Translations under genes and position numbers: made by a program
DNA from: Bacteroidota bacterium
Lineage (GTDB): Bacteria > Bacteroidota > Bacteroidia > Bacteroidales > FEN-979
Direction of reading: 5' to 3'
Assembly: GCA_026391835.1 (NCBI GenBank)
Contig: JAPLDF010000070.1
Span: 1-64,000 of the forward strand
Length of the DNA: 64,000 bases
Shown here: positions 63,459 to 64,000 of the stretch, one piece after another
Numbering within the stretch: the first letter of the stretch is position 1
Layout: every line of letters begins with the position of its first letter
The notes under the pieces: model-generated
Databases searched by the model: none
The model's input: the letters and a program-made list of their open reading frames with translations, nothing else
What the model was told of the DNA's origin: nothing

Positions 63459-64000
63459 CTATTCAAATCCCCTGATGAGCGGGTGAAGTATAATTACCGA
63501 TGGATCCCTGGCTAAATACAAAGGGAGCGTACCAATGTTGTCAGCAAATATTGCAATCCTCCGGTTTGCATTTTTAACAGCACCATATTGTTCTTCCGAA
63601 GGAATGAAATTATAGGCAGGGAAGCCGGAATAAAACATACATTCTATATAATGCCTGCCTTTCACATTGAAAATAATCGAATTCGCGGGCAATTGTAATC
63701 GCAATGCTGAAAATATTTTCTTATTTTCGACCATGATCCGGGAATAGGAATCCCCGTTAGAACTGATGGCATGATCCCTGCGTAAAAGTTCAAAATCCAT
63801 GTCATACCAGGCTATTGTCGCCAGAAAGAGAAATGTGATCGTTTTTAGGAAAAATGCAGGTACGTTGATCCGGGAAAATTTCAGGATAGATGTGTTTAAC
63901 AATGAGCCCGCTGCGATATAAAAAACCGGTGAGACGATAAATGGATAACTCAGCATTTTGGTCTTTGCAAGTGTAAAGAATGCGTAGATGAATACTGGCA
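63459..64000 (-). CDS. C-terminal part of an ArnT/PMT-like glycosyltransferase (5' end beyond window)
   Basis: The frame is open to the right edge, so the start lies outside; about 180 residues are visible. The first visible stretch (FIYAFFTLAKTKMLSYPFIV) has the F-x-x-AKTK motif at the end of the GT-C membrane part, followed by two more hydrophobic segments. The last 100 residues form a soluble domain ending HPLIRGFE. This matches the C-terminal part of ArnT-like or GT39 sugar transferases. It is 25 bases upstream of folP on the same strand. Confidence 0.7.
   Translation of the reverse strand, partial: PVFIYAFFTLAKTKMLSYPFIVSPVFYIAAGSLLNTSILKFSRINVPAFFLKTITFLFLATIAWYDMDFELLRRDHAISSNGDSYSRIMVENKKIFSALRLQLPANSIIFNVKGRHYIECMFYSGFPAYNFIPSEEQYGAVKNANRRIAIFADNIGTLPLYLARDPSVIILHPLIRGFE

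Overview
The window reads as one contiguous chromosomal segment of an anaerobic, environmental-type member of the Bacteroidota (probably Bacteroidales-like). The evidence is a set of -7 boxes of the form TAnnTTTG lying 5-60 bases ahead of many genes, TonB-dependent receptors with a carboxypeptidase-regulatory-like N-terminus, a FecI/FecR-type sigma/anti-sigma pair with a DUF4974-like tail, type IX secretion (T9SS) C-terminal sorting domains, a PorE-like protein, DUF4249 and DUF349 proteins, and FISUMP domains. HydF (maturation of [FeFe] hydrogenase) points to a hydrogen-metabolising anaerobe. I see no rRNA, tRNA, CRISPR array, insertion sequence or phage gene.

Region by region. 1-16599: four very large minus-strand genes for secreted multidomain proteins (PKD-like and Ig-like repeats). 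The three complete ones end in a FISUMP domain; the fourth runs off the left edge and carries six 95-residue tandem repeats. Three of the four share a conserved promoter. 16643-24714: an aspartase-type lyase, a GT-C glycosyltransferase, a Tricorn-like protease and a small FISUMP lipoprotein. 24774-32813: a six-gene minus-strand run of ECF sigma factor, FecR anti-sigma factor, a surface-repeat protein with an STN signalling domain, a shorter paralogue of it, a GIN-domain lipoprotein and a TonB-dependent receptor. This is the most unusual locus here, because the STN domain sits on a repeat protein and not on the receptor. 32939-45728: OsmC, a Cys/Met-metabolism PLP enzyme, a PlpD-like patatin/beta-barrel protein, a DUF349 protein, chorismate synthase, the agmatine-to-putrescine pair aguA/aguB, a T9SS cargo protein and a PorE-like protein. 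45741-49690: a complete riboflavin operon (ribD-ribE-ribBA-ribH) behind an FMN riboswitch with a terminator. 49821-64000: a T9SS cargo protein, an SDR enzyme, hydF, a DUF4249/TonB receptor pair, Sua5, a GT9 glycosyltransferase, dapD, ruvX, def, a TPR lipoprotein, cdaA, folP and the C-terminal part of an ArnT-like glycosyltransferase.

A feature no single gene explains: from about 32 to 60.5 kb at least nine intergenic gaps each carry their own short tandem array with a unit of mostly 7 or 8 bases (a different unit in most gaps). Units within an array differ almost only by transitions (C/T or A/G). Several arrays abut or supply stop or start codons, and one (39391-39489) is arranged as a long inverted repeat between two genes.

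Genes are tightly packed. The only gap over 300 bases is 49408-49820, which is filled by a repeat array, two terminators, the riboswitch and a promoter.
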